Origin: an uncultured Bacteroidia bacterium
Lineage (GTDB): Bacteria > Bacteroidota > Bacteroidia > NS11-12g > UBA955
Direction of reading: 5' to 3'
Assembly: GCA_943788195.1 (NCBI GenBank)
Contig: CALSPH010000001.1
Coordinates: 247,673-311,672 of the forward strand
DNA length: 64,000 nt
Of the stretch, positions 1-8,373 are shown one piece after another. Numbering within the stretch: the first letter of the stretch is position 1; each line of letters starts with the position of its first letter. A model generated the notes under the pieces. It did not search any database. It was not told the DNA's origin and saw nothing but the letters and a program-made list of their open reading frames with translations. The position numbers were made by a program, and so were the translations under genes.

Positions 1-269
1 AACCCTCCCTATTTAAAAGGTATCCGGTTAGTGCAAAATGCATGAATTTTGCACTGGGACTAGCTAAAAACATCCCGAATCTTAAAATTTTTGTGGGGGA
101 GTTTGATGCGCTTTTAAAGTCCATAAGCCCTGATAAAATAACCTACAAGGAGCACCCATTAAATGCGCATTACAGCGGGTTTGAAGAACCTAGGGAATGG
201 CTGAGTTCCGTGAAAGGATACTTCCCCTCCTTTTTTGCGTTCTGGAAAAAGTGTAAAAAAGAATTATAG
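1..269 (+). CDS. C-terminal part of an unrecognised protein, cut by the window edge
   Basis: The reading frame is open from position 3 to the stop at 267-269, so the ATG at 42 is probably internal and the gene starts left of the window. The visible tail is rich in aromatic residues and ends with GYFPSFFAFWKKCKKEL. I do not recognise the family. It is followed one base later by a DUF2256 gene and then a photolyase-related gene, so it is probably the first visible member of that operon and may also belong to the light or DNA-repair theme. That assignment rests on context only. Confidence 0.6.
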   Translation, partial: PSLFKRYPVSAKCMNFALGLAKNIPNLKIFVGEFDALLKSISPDKITYKEHPLNAHYSGFEEPREWLSSVKGYFPSFFAFWKKCKKEL

Positions 270-270
270 A

Positions 271-414
271 ATGAACAAAAGAGACCTTCCCTCCAAAATA
301 TGTCTTACTTGCAATCGTTCATTCAACTGGCGTAAAAAATGGGCTAGAGATTGGGAACAAGTTAAATACTGCAGTGAAAAATGCAAACGCAACAAAATAC
401 ATGCAAGCCATTAA
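271..414 (+). CDS. DUF2256 small zinc-ribbon-like protein (47 aa)
   Basis: This short protein begins MNKRDLPSKICLTCNRSF and carries two Cys pairs, CLTC near residue 11 and CSEKC near residue 34, separated by a Trp-rich segment (WRKKWARDW). This is the pattern of the DUF2256 family, which is commonly found beside photolyase or cryptochrome genes. The Cys pairs suggest zinc binding (inference). It starts one base after the upstream stop and overlaps the start of the photolyase-related gene by 14 nt, so the three frames look translationally coupled. Its biochemical role is unknown. Confidence 0.85.
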   Translation: MNKRDLPSKICLTCNRSFNWRKKWARDWEQVKYCSEKCKRNKIHASH

Positions 415-1885
415 TCTAATATTTCCGCATCAGCTTTTTCTAAATAGTCCATTATTAGAAAACGAAAATGAAATTTACTTGATTGAAGAATATCTTTTTT
501 TTAAGCAATACAAATTTCACAAACAGAAGATTGCCTTTCATAGAGCTTCAATGAAAGCATACCAGAATTATCTTCAAAGCTTAAACTTAACCGTGCATTA
601 TATTGAATCAGACCATACACTATCTGACATAAGGCACTTTCATCAAGAAGTGAAGGCTAAAAAGATTCAAACCATACACCTCGTTGATCCTGTGGATGAT
701 TGGCTAGAGCAGCGCGTTAAATTGCTCTCCAGTGCATGCAAAATAATCACCTATACGAATCCTCAGTTTCTCAATAGCAAAGAAGACTTAGCCGGTTTTT
801 TCAGAAAAGATAAAAAATCCTTTTTTCAAACTACTTTTTACAAGCAGCAACGCAAAAAACTGGATATTTTAATGGATGACGAACAAAAGCCTTTGGGTGG
901 TAAATGGACCTATGACGCTGAAAACAGAAAAAAATATCCAAAAAACAAATTGCCTCCTGCGGTACATTTTCCAGGCAGAACAGCGGTTTGGGAGGAGGCA
1001 TTTGATTACACCATGCGTTTATTTGCTGAAAATCCAGGAAGTATTTCAAAGGATCGATTATACCCCCTTACCCATCAAGAAGCGAGTGAATGGTTTGAAC
1101 AATTCTTAACCTATCGTTTTTATGATTTTGGAATATACGAAGATGCCATCGTTAAAGAATCTTCCATTCTTAATCACAGTATCCTTTCACCTCTCATGAA
1201 TGTGGGTCTTATCCAGCCAATGGAAATCATAAAACGTACCCTTATATTTTCTAAAGAAGCGGGTATTCCAATTAACTCCACCGAGGGTTTCATTCGGCAA
1301 ATCATTGGCTGGCGCGAATTTATCCGTGGAATGTATTTGTGCAAAGGCAGGTTCTCACGAACTAGAAATTACTGGGGATTTGATCGTAAAATCCCGAAAT
1401 CTTTTTATGATGGCACCACAGGTATTGAGCCCATAGATCAAACCATTAAAAAAGTACTTCAAACAGGGTATTGCAATCACATTGAACGTTTAATGGTTCT
1501 TGGAAACTTTATGCTGCTCTGCGAATTTGATCCAGACGAAGTACATCGCTGGTTTATGGAATTATTTATAGATGCTTATGATTGGGTAATGGTTCCTAAT
1601 GTATACGGCATGTGCTTATTTGCAGACGGAGGAACGTTTGCCACTAAACCGTATATAGGAGGATCTAACTATCTTAAGAAGATGAGTAATTATGGGAAGG
1701 GAGAATGGGATCAAGTTTGGGATGGCCTCTTTTGGCGTTTTGTGATAAAGCATCAAGATTTTTTTCGCTCTAACCCAAGAACATCCATGCTGGTTCATTC
1801 GCTCAATAAAATGTCCCCTGAAAAACAAAAAAATCACCTTAAAAATGCAGATTCATTTATAAAAAGTAAATTAGACCTTATGTGA
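401..1885 (+). CDS. Photolyase-related / cryptochrome-like flavoprotein (DPRP family) without the canonical Fe-S cysteines
   Basis: The 494-residue protein begins MQAINLIFPHQLF, the usual N-terminus of deoxyribodipyrimidine photolyase-related proteins (bacterial (6-4) photolyase/CryPro class). A GTG at 374 is possible, but the ATG at 401 fits the family better. The FAD-binding half shows GWREFIRGMY, YCNHIERLM (about residue 356), FADGGTFATKPYIGGSNY and DGLFWRF (about 441). Relatives such as Agrobacterium PhrB have a CxxC...C block after the SNY/SAY segment. Here the same stretch reads MSNYGKGEWDQVWDG and has no Cys. The expected role is light-driven repair or signalling. The preceding DUF2256 gene overlaps it. 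Confidence 0.85.
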   Translation: MQAINLIFPHQLFLNSPLLENENEIYLIEEYLFFKQYKFHKQKIAFHRASMKAYQNYLQSLNLTVHYIESDHTLSDIRHFHQEVKAKKIQTIHLVDPVDDWLEQRVKLLSSACKIITYTNPQFLNSKEDLAGFFRKDKKSFFQTTFYKQQRKKLDILMDDEQKPLGGKWTYDAENRKKYPKNKLPPAVHFPGRTAVWEEAFDYTMRLFAENPGSISKDRLYPLTHQEASEWFEQFLTYRFYDFGIYEDAIVKESSILNHSILSPLMNVGLIQPMEIIKRTLIFSKEAGIPINSTEGFIRQIIGWREFIRGMYLCKGRFSRTRNYWGFDRKIPKSFYDGTTGIEPIDQTIKKVLQTGYCNHIERLMVLGNFMLLCEFDPDEVHRWFMELFIDAYDWVMVPNVYGMCLFADGGTFATKPYIGGSNYLKKMSNYGKGEWDQVWDGLFWRFVIKHQDFFRSNPRTSMLVHSLNKMSPEKQKNHLKNADSFIKSKLDLM

Positions 1886-1975
1886 CCATGAATTAAAAGT
1901 ATTTATAACTCACAATACAAAACTTTTAGGTATTGGAATTGTATCTTAACTAGAAGTAATTTAAAACAAATAAAC

Positions 1976-2452
1976 ATGAACCCAACAAACGCCATCGGAC
2001 TTGACAATGATAAAGCGCAGCACCTATCTGAAAAACTCAATGAACTTTTAGCAAACTATTCCATTTTTTATCAAAATATACGCGGTTATCATTGGAACAT
2101 AAAAGGTGAGAAATTCTTTGAATTGCATTTGAAATTTGAAGAGTTATACAATGACCTCTTTTTGAAAATAGACGAAGTTGCAGAACGAATATTAACATTG
2201 GGACACACCCCGACACATAATTACACCGACTATCGCGCTACTTCAAAAATAAAAGAAAGTGCACAGGTAAGTGACGGAACTAAAGCAGTTGAGGACATTC
2301 TTGCCTCTTTTCAAACCATAATCATTCTTCAGCGCGCATTGCTTGCCCTATCTTCAGATGCGGACGATGAAGGAACCAATGCGTTGATGAGTGATTATAT
2401 TAGAGAACAAGAAAAATTAACTTGGATGTACTCATCCTTTTTAAATAGATAA
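1976..2452 (+). CDS. dps: Dps-type DNA-protection / mini-ferritin protein
   Basis: At 158 residues the protein has the usual Dps length. The inter-subunit ferroxidase signature is intact: H39 in GYHW, H51 in FELH, D66 and E70 in IDEVAERI. Dps dodecamers oxidise Fe(II) with hydrogen peroxide, store iron and protect DNA in the cytoplasm. It stands alone 90 bp after the photolyase-related gene. I see no clear OxyR operator in front of it. Its position among photolyase, TspO and peroxide genes fits an oxidative-stress role. Confidence 0.93.
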   Translation: MNPTNAIGLDNDKAQHLSEKLNELLANYSIFYQNIRGYHWNIKGEKFFELHLKFEELYNDLFLKIDEVAERILTLGHTPTHNYTDYRATSKIKESAQVSDGTKAVEDILASFQTIIILQRALLALSSDADDEGTNALMSDYIREQEKLTWMYSSFLNR

Positions 2453-2723
2453 AGCATCACAATACCTGCTTGTATAAAATCAGTGCAGGGCTTTTGAAAG
2501 GCGATCGAATTATTAGACCAATGCCGTTTAAAATAAGATAGTAACGATGCCTTTCCCGTACATCGAAAAAAGGCACTTTGCCCATTAGAATATTTCCCTT
2601 CCCTTGCTATCTTTGAAGGAGCACAAAAAGAATCACGATGTATTTCAAGCAAACACCAAGACTAAAATCACTGGACATTGCGTTTATACCAAGTTCGTGC
2701 GTAATTAACAAATAAAGCATTGC
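2453..2723. other. Intergenic region between dps and the broken channel gene
   Basis: This 271-bp stretch has no convincing gene. A TATCTTTG box on the plus strand at 2608-2615 looks like a Bacteroidota -7 element. It is followed by a 25-codon frame at 2638-2715 (MYFKQTPRLKS...) that I do not recognise and that may be chance or a gene remnant. No tRNA or stable hairpin is visible. Confidence 0.4.
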
Positions 2724-3633
2724 ATGGAAGATTATAAACAATGGCTTCTAGAACACCCTGTTTCAACAAGTATTATGAAATACTTGATTTGGATTATCCT
2801 TATCTTTCTAGTGATCACATGGGTAAGACGGATTATAAAGAAGCGGCTGCCGGACAACACGCTGAGATATAAATCGCAAAAAGGGATTGAAATAATCGGC
2901 TACTTCTTTGTGATTCTGATTACCATCACCTATTTCACTGGGAGTATTAAAGATTTTGGACTGGCTATCGGTTTACTGACAGCCGTTATAACCATTACAG
3001 GAATTAATCCTAAGTATTGCAGGTTCGTTTTACATATTCTTTGTTCGCGTATACAAACCTGGAGACCGAATTGAAATCAACGGGATTAAAGGAGACGTTA
3101 TAGACATTGATAGTGTATATACGACCATGATGGAAATAGGTCAATGGGTATCCAGCGATAATTATAGCGGACGAATTGTGAAACTCAGTAATGCATTTGT
3201 CTTTAAAGGGCCTGTATACAACTACTCACAAGACTTTCCCTTTGTCTGGGATGAATTCAATATACCCATACGTTACGGTAGTGATGTAGATATGGCAAAG
3301 CAAATTGTGATTTCGGTTGCCCAAGAACACTTGTCGGAATATGTTAAAGAATCCATTTCGGAATGGAAAGGAGTTGTCGACAAATTTTATATAGAAGATG
3401 CGCAAGTTGATCCAACACTTGCCATAACAATGACCGATAATTGGATTCAATTTAACTTAAGATATATTGTTGACTACAAAAAAAGAAGATACACTAAGCA
3501 TTTACTGAATGAAGATATCGGGAAGCAAATTTTACAAACGGAAGGTAAAGTAAAATTGGCTTCAGCAACTTTTGAAATTGTCAAAATCCCAACAGTCACC
3601 CTTAAAGACCAAACTATACACGACAATATGTAA
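2724..3633 (+). pseudogene. Frameshifted MscS-family mechanosensitive ion channel
   Basis: Two frames together make one small-conductance mechanosensitive channel. The first (from 2724) encodes the N-terminal membrane helices up to GLAIGLLTAVITIT. The second frame, readable from about 3009, continues QELILSIAGSFYIFFVRVYKPGDRIEING and then the cytoplasmic beta domain to 3633. The join lies near 3003-3012 at ATTACAGGAATTAATCC. A loss of two or five bases there would account for it, and the family usually has a Leu before the QE. MscS channels release osmolytes on hypo-osmotic shock. As written the gene is broken. It is either a true pseudogene or a sequence error. Confidence 0.85.
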
Positions 3634-3693
3634 ACTGCATAAAAATACAGTTTAACTAAAACGTTTAGTGGCATTTAAAAAAGACAGAATAGC

Positions 3694-3810
3694 GTGATAC
3701 TTTTTACCCTATTAATTTTGATTGTTTTCTTCTCAGCTAAACGGGTTGATTGGATTTCTGATTGGTATAAAAAGATTTTTTACAGACCGCAATTGAATCC
3801 AAAACCTTAA
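3694..3810 (+). CDS. Possible small single-pass membrane protein (38 aa, GTG start)
   Basis: A frame opening with GTG encodes a hydrophobic helix (ILFTLLILIVFF) followed by a short cationic and aromatic tail ending NPKP. It lies 10 bp before the bile-acid-symporter gene on the same strand and could be its accessory peptide. There is no recognisable family, the start codon is non-standard and the length is marginal. Treat it as a candidate only. Confidence 0.3.
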   Translation: MILFTLLILIVFFSAKRVDWISDWYKKIFYRPQLNPKP

Positions 3811-3820
3811 ATTTACCAAC

Positions 3821-4780
3821 ATGTTCGAATCTTTACAAAACTTAGATACCGTAATCATAGATTTTAATGCCAAGAGCCAGATTTTACTCAATTTTGCCAT
3901 TGCATTTATCATGTTTGGTGTTGCCCTAGAGTTAAAAATAGCGCATTTTACGAAGCTTCTTAAAAACCCAAAAGCACCGATAGTAGGTGCTATTTCGCAA
4001 TTTGTAATGATGCCTTTGTTAACCCTGGGTTTAGCCATTTTACTAAAAGACTATATCACCATGACGGTTGGTTTGGGAATGATTTTGGTAGCTTCTTGCC
4101 CTGGTGGAAACATCTCTAACTTTATGTGCAGTTTGGCCAAAGGCAATGTGGCCCTTTCTGTTAGTCTCACTGCTGTATCAGACTTAGGTGCACTTATTCT
4201 AACCCCTTTCAATTTTGCTTTTTGGGGAAATGTCTTTGTCTCCGTTTACACTACTTCACAAACGGGAGATTTAGTTCAACCGCTTTACATTGACCCTATT
4301 CATGTGTTTATGACCATATTCTGGATTCTAGGCATTCCACTTGTGCTTGGTATATTAGTAAACAGTAAGTTTCCGGAGTTTTCTTCTAAACTCATCATTT
4401 GGATGAAACGTCTCTCCATTGCCATTTTTATTGCTATTTTATTAATCATTTTCATCAAAAACTTCGATTTATTCTTACAACACATCAAATACATATTCTT
4501 AATTGTTTTGGTGCACAATGCTTTGGCATTTTTACTTGGCTATAATTTTGCTCGGCTTTTTAAATTAGAAAAGCGCGATAGAAAAACAATATCTATTGAA
4601 ACTGGAATACAAAATTCTGGCCTGGCCCTAGCTTTGTTATTTAATCCTAAAATTTTTGACCCAAGCATCGCCATTGGCGGCATGACCTTTATTGCAGCCT
4701 GGTGGGGCGCTTGGCACATTATTTCAGGTCTTGCATTGTCTTCTTATTGGGGAAGATTTGGGAAGGCCCCATTAACATAA
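3821..4780 (+). CDS. Bile acid:sodium symporter (SBF/BASS) family transporter
   Basis: This 319-residue protein is almost entirely membrane helices (about 9-10) and has the family hallmarks: SCPGGNISNFMC in the crossover region and ETGIQNSGLAL near the C-terminus. Members couple sodium entry to uptake of organic anions such as bile acids, pyruvate, pantothenate or ketoacids. The bacterial substrate cannot be predicted here. It precedes a small cytoplasmic protein by 10 bp, so the two are probably co-transcribed. A second, shorter SBF paralogue lies at 55.5 kb. Confidence 0.88.
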   Translation: MFESLQNLDTVIIDFNAKSQILLNFAIAFIMFGVALELKIAHFTKLLKNPKAPIVGAISQFVMMPLLTLGLAILLKDYITMTVGLGMILVASCPGGNISNFMCSLAKGNVALSVSLTAVSDLGALILTPFNFAFWGNVFVSVYTTSQTGDLVQPLYIDPIHVFMTIFWILGIPLVLGILVNSKFPEFSSKLIIWMKRLSIAIFIAILLIIFIKNFDLFLQHIKYIFLIVLVHNALAFLLGYNFARLFKLEKRDRKTISIETGIQNSGLALALLFNPKIFDPSIAIGGMTFIAAWWGAWHIISGLALSSYWGRFGKAPLT

Positions 4781-4790
4781 ATTTAAAAAT

Positions 4791-5126
4791 ATGGAACCAC
4801 GAATTTTAGTAATAGGAAGATTGCAGTCAACTTTAGATGTTTTAGTTGAAGAATGGGAAAGATATGGCAGAAACGTAATTGCCAGCAATTCAAGAGACAG
4901 GATTAAGGAAATCATTGAAACTGACTCAATAGATTTTATAGCCATTGGTGGCGGACTTCCTGACGATGAAAGAGAAGAAATGGCAGAATATATCTCTATG
5001 ATTAACTCCAAAATATCAGTTCATCCAATACCACGAACTGAGGAAGCCATGGGACCTTATAACTTCATTCCTTTCCTTAACAATCTTGCAATCATGTTCA
5101 AAGTGCGCAAGGCAATGGAAAAATAA
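4791..5126 (+). CDS. Hypothetical alpha/beta protein (111 aa)
   Basis: The protein begins MEPRILVIGRLQSTLDVLVEEW and alternates hydrophobic strands and charged helices, with IDFIAIGGGLPDDEREEMAEY in the middle. That pattern suggests a small Rossmann-like or receiver-like fold with a Gly-rich loop. No phospho-acceptor set can be assigned safely and I do not recognise the family. It sits 10 bp after the SBF transporter and is probably in the same transcript. A regulatory or substrate-handling role alongside the transporter is a guess. Confidence 0.7.
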   Translation: MEPRILVIGRLQSTLDVLVEEWERYGRNVIASNSRDRIKEIIETDSIDFIAIGGGLPDDEREEMAEYISMINSKISVHPIPRTEEAMGPYNFIPFLNNLAIMFKVRKAMEK

Positions 5127-5233
5127 ACAGCTTACAACAAAAGCTAAAATGCATTTAAACTTAGTTTAGCTAGACCGTTACACAAACTGTACCCCGAACC
5201 AAAGGCATAATAGGAATACTTGCCTTACCTAGC

Positions 5234-5241
5234 TATATTTG
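5234..5241 (+). promoter_or_regulatory. Putative -7 box (TATATTTG) for the NYN gene
   Basis: The octamer matches the Bacteroidota -7 consensus TAnnTTTG and ends 28 nt before the ATG at 5270. No TTG at a good -33 spacing is visible. Confidence 0.5.
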
Positions 5242-5269
5242 AAGAGAAGCAATTATTAATGCTCAAAAC

Positions 5270-6025
5270 ATGAATTCAAACATTAATCTAGCCGTATTGA
5301 TTGACGGTGACAATATCCCATCTGCCCACGTAAAAGAGATGATGGAGGAAATTGCCAAGTATGGCAACCCAACTATAAAGCGAATCTATGGTGATTGGAC
5401 GAAACCCCATTTAACCAAATGGAAAAACCTACTCCTTGAAAACGCTATAACACCCATCCAACAATATGGATATACCACTGGTAAAAATGCAACAGACTCA
5501 GCAATGATCATCGATGCGATGGATATTTTATACAGTGGCAAAGTCAACGGGTTTTGTTTGGTTTCCAGTGACAGTGATTTTACTCGATTAGCCACTCGTT
5601 TAAGGGAAGCTGGAATGCAGGTCATTGGTATTGGAGAAAAGAAAACTCCTAACCCGTTCATTGTGGCTTGTGATCGATTCATATATATTGAGATTTTAAA
5701 GAAACAGGTTGACAAGAAAAATGACGGTCAAAAAGGCTCAGAAAAAACCAATGTAGACAAAATAACGCGCAAAGAAATCAATTTGATCAGGACTACTATT
5801 TCAGACTTATCTGATGATGACGGCTGGGCATTTCTAGGAGATGTGGGCAGTTTACTACAGAAAAAGCAACCCAATTTTGATTCTAGAAATTATGGATTTG
5901 AAAAACTTACCCCACTCATTAAATCAACCGGTGATTTTGAATTGGAGCAACGCGAAAATCCGAAGAGTAAGAACAAGTTGATTTTTGTAAAAAATAAAGA
6001 AGTGCATAAAACTAAGAAGCGTTAA
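5270..6025 (+). CDS. NYN-domain (LabA/DUF88-type) putative ribonuclease with C-terminal LOTUS/OST-HTH-like region
   Basis: The N-terminal 140 residues form a PIN-like NYN domain: LIDGDNIPS (D12, D14, N15) for metal binding, TDSAMIIDAMDIL, and the SSDSDFTRLATRLREAGMQVIGIG block. After a Lys-rich linker, residues about 165-245 (RKEINLIRTTISDL...GWAFLGDVGSLLQKK...GFEKLTPLIKS) resemble the OST-HTH/LOTUS RNA-binding fold. The architecture matches proteins thought to cleave or bind RNA. The VKOR-like gene starts 9 bp after its stop, so the two are probably co-transcribed. Substrate unknown. Confidence 0.85.
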   Translation: MNSNINLAVLIDGDNIPSAHVKEMMEEIAKYGNPTIKRIYGDWTKPHLTKWKNLLLENAITPIQQYGYTTGKNATDSAMIIDAMDILYSGKVNGFCLVSSDSDFTRLATRLREAGMQVIGIGEKKTPNPFIVACDRFIYIEILKKQVDKKNDGQKGSEKTNVDKITRKEINLIRTTISDLSDDDGWAFLGDVGSLLQKKQPNFDSRNYGFEKLTPLIKSTGDFELEQRENPKSKNKLIFVKNKEVHKTKKR

Positions 6026-6034
6026 AATATCACA

Positions 6035-6433
6035 ATGGATCCACTACTGAAAATCACCTTTGCAATAATTGGCCTTGGAATAATCAACACCATTTATCTA
6101 TCGTATCATGTCATTAAGGGCACACCCGTTTATTGTTTGTTTCTGCCGCCCGAATGGTGCGAAAAGGTGCAACACAGTAAATACAGTAAAACATTTGGCA
6201 TCCCTAACCCGTACCTCGGATTGGGCATGTTATCAGTCATACTTGTTTTATTACTACTCTACAGTCAAGGGACATTATCATTAGTGCCTGCAATGGGTTT
6301 GATTAGCTTTGGATTTTTGTTTTCGTTATACTTCCTATATATCCAACTCTTTATAATCCGCGCTTTTTGTACGTGGTGTGTGGTATCAGCAATCATTTTC
6401 TCCGCACTTTTTATTCTTCAATTTTATATATAA
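6035..6433 (+). CDS. Vitamin K epoxide reductase (VKOR) family membrane protein
   Basis: This 132-residue protein has four predicted membrane helices. C34 and C42 (YCLFLPPEWC) lie in the loop after the first helix, and the active-site pair C112-x-x-C115 (CTWC) lies in the last helix. These are the hallmarks of bacterial VKOR homologues, which use quinone to re-oxidise periplasmic disulfide-forming proteins in place of DsbB. No DsbA partner is fused or adjacent. It follows the NYN gene by 9 bp; no functional link between them is known to me. Confidence 0.82.
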   Translation: MDPLLKITFAIIGLGIINTIYLSYHVIKGTPVYCLFLPPEWCEKVQHSKYSKTFGIPNPYLGLGMLSVILVLLLLYSQGTLSLVPAMGLISFGFLFSLYFLYIQLFIIRAFCTWCVVSAIIFSALFILQFYI

Positions 6434-6440
6434 ATAAGGA

Positions 6441-7670
6441 TTAAACTACTGCGATAACCTTATAAGTTAAAAATACGATGCACAGCAAAGAAGCAAGCAT
6501 GGGAAGAATAAACTTTCGATTTCGCCAACATTTTATTTTACCATAATCCATAAAAGCCAATTTTGCTTGTGAGAGATTCACCAGAACGAAAACGCTAATG
6601 ATTACATAGCTAGTGGTATTTGCAAGCTGAACTATAGGAACTAAAATTGCCAACACTACAATTCCAATTGAAATTACGATGGTTGCTAACAATGGGGTCT
6701 GAAACCGCTTATGCACTTGATGAAATAATTTTGGTGCACTGTTCTGTCCAGCCAAACCATATAAAACGCGCGAGCCCATGATAACCTGAGCTAACACCCC
6801 ATTTAACACAGCAACCAAACTAATCAAGCTGATAATCTGAGCATATTGCTGCCCCTTATTTGCTAGTATATCCGCCAATGGCGCATTGGTAGAAGAAAGG
6901 ACATCCAAGGGTAATGAAAGGACAGCAACTATGGCAATAGCAATATACAAGAACAGCGCAATAAATAAACTTGCCATTATGGCTACAGGCATACTTTTTT
7001 TTGGGTTTTTTGCCTCTTCAGCTACGTTAGCTAAATCTTCAAAGCCCACAAATGCATAAAATGCAAGAAAAGCTCCTTGAAATACTGCCAAAACATCATA
7101 TCCTGGTGCGCTAATAAACATTTGGCTGAATTTTGATTTAAACTGGTCTAAATCAATGTCAGCAATAAATATTACAAAAATGAGTCCTCCAACCTCAATA
7201 AGGGTAATCAGACCTATCACATTCAATGATTCTCCAATACCCCATATTGCCACTATACAAAGAAGTGTCATACTAATGATGATTACCAGTGGATCAGGTA
7301 TTTCTATGAACACATCCAAGTACCCAACAAACCCTTTAAGAATGGCTGCGGCAGAAATAAACCCTGTGAAAATGACTCCCCAACCAACCAAGGTAGCCAA
7401 GCGTTTTGAATTAAAGGCATTGTTTACATACACTATTTCCCCGCCACTTTTTGGAAATCGTGGTGCAAGAAGAGAATAGGAATATGCTGTCAATCCTGCT
7501 AATACACCCGCGATAAGAAAGGAAAGCGGAGCCAGTGAGCCCGCATAGCCTGCAACTTTTCCAACGAGCACATAAATGCCTGCACCCAACATAGTACCTA
7601 CTCCATACAAAAGAATTTGAACTGTTCCCAGTTGTTTCTTTAGCCCTACGTTTTCCTGTTCATTTTTCAT
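6441..7670 (-). CDS. APC-family amino acid permease
   Basis: The 409-residue protein has about 11-12 membrane helices. It opens with QILLYGVGTMLGAGIYVLVG, the GxGxIxG-like unwound segment of helix 1 used for substrate binding in amino acid-polyamine-organocation transporters. Later motifs include FAFYAFVGFEDLANVAEEAKNPKK, typical of the cationic amino acid transporter branch. It faces the VKOR gene, with only 7 bp between the two stops. Substrate is likely an amino acid and is not further defined. Confidence 0.9.
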   Translation of the reverse strand: MKNEQENVGLKKQLGTVQILLYGVGTMLGAGIYVLVGKVAGYAGSLAPLSFLIAGVLAGLTAYSYSLLAPRFPKSGGEIVYVNNAFNSKRLATLVGWGVIFTGFISAAAILKGFVGYLDVFIEIPDPLVIIISMTLLCIVAIWGIGESLNVIGLITLIEVGGLIFVIFIADIDLDQFKSKFSQMFISAPGYDVLAVFQGAFLAFYAFVGFEDLANVAEEAKNPKKSMPVAIMASLFIALFLYIAIAIVAVLSLPLDVLSSTNAPLADILANKGQQYAQIISLISLVAVLNGVLAQVIMGSRVLYGLAGQNSAPKLFHQVHKRFQTPLLATIVISIGIVVLAILVPIVQLANTTSYVIISVFVLVNLSQAKLAFMDYGKIKCWRNRKFILPMLASLLCIVFLTYKVIAVV

Positions 7671-7789
7671 TGCTCATACGTTCTGGGTATTTCTCAAAGT
7701 TAAGGGATTAACAAATGTGATATGAATAATTAAAATTGCAAAATAATTTTTGCGCCATTTTCTCCTTAGGATTATCAGCATCTCCCTGC

Positions 7790-7797
7790 TATATTTG
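7790..7797 (+). promoter_or_regulatory. Putative -7 box (TATATTTG) for the EthD-like gene
   Basis: The box matches TAnnTTTG and ends 26 nt before the ATG at 7824. The sequence around it (GCTATATTTGAAGA) resembles that around the box at 5234. Confidence 0.5.
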
Positions 7798-7823
7798 AAG
7801 ACCTACAAAAGGAATAAATAGTT

Positions 7824-8131
7824 ATGAAAAAAGGAATGACAAAAATTAGTGTGCTTTACCCAAACGGAGAAGGACATACATTTGACATGGATTATTACAC
7901 GCAAACACACCTACCATTAGTAGGTGGATTGTTGGGAGATTCATTAAAAGGAGCAGCATTGGAGGTCCAGAAAATTCACCTGCGGCATATCTAGTAATGA
8001 GCCACCTGTACTATGATTCTGTGGCTGCTTTTGAAGCTTCATTTGGCCCAAATGCGGATAAGATAATGGCGGATATTCCAAATTTTACGAATACCCAACC
8101 CATTATTCAAATTAGTGAGGTAATGCAATAA
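7824..8131 (+). pseudogene. Frameshifted EthD-family protein
   Basis: The first frame reads MTKISVLYPNGEGHTFDMDYYTQTHLP and SLKGAALE, then goes out of frame and stops at 7992. From about 7962 another frame continues GGPENSPAAYLVMSHLYYDSVAAFEASFGPNADKIM to the stop at 8129-8131. Together they form a protein of the EthD family (about 100 aa, ferredoxin-like dimeric fold). A short deletion of a few codons plus a frame change near 7960 explains the break, since family members usually have about five extra residues there. It leads a run of TspO and dehydrogenase genes. Confidence 0.8.
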
Positions 8132-8138
8132 AACTCCA

Positions 8139-8315
8139 ATGAAAAAAATTAAACTTCTTCAAATGCTGGGTATACTTCTGATTACGTTCGGAATTACTTT
8201 TCTAAATTTCGAAGATTTTAGTTTTAAAGCTAACATCCGCGCCTATGCTTCGATAATACTTGGTATAATTATGACCCTCGTAGAATTTTATCAAGCGTAT
8301 AAATTGAAAAAATGA
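8139..8315 (+). CDS. Small two-helix membrane protein (58 aa)
   Basis: The frame starts 8 nt after the EthD-like stop. It encodes two hydrophobic helices (MLGILLITFGITFLNF and ASIILGIIMTLVEFY) with Lys-rich ends. I do not recognise the family. It is co-directional with, and tightly packed between, the EthD-like gene and tspO, which supports it being real and co-expressed. Confidence 0.6.
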   Translation: MKKIKLLQMLGILLITFGITFLNFEDFSFKANIRAYASIILGIIMTLVEFYQAYKLKK

Positions 8316-8373
8316 ACTCATCCCATATTCTCTTCATAATGGGTTGAGTATAAAAACAGAAATACAGTTTAAT

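Noticed and set aside
1976-2452. OxyR or Fur control of dps
   Set aside because: No CTAT/ATAG ladder or 19-bp Fur-like palindrome is visible in the 90 bp before the gene.
2395-2652. Minus-strand open frame of 85 codons after dps
   Set aside because: It overlaps dps, has no recognisable features and covers a plus-strand promoter-like box.
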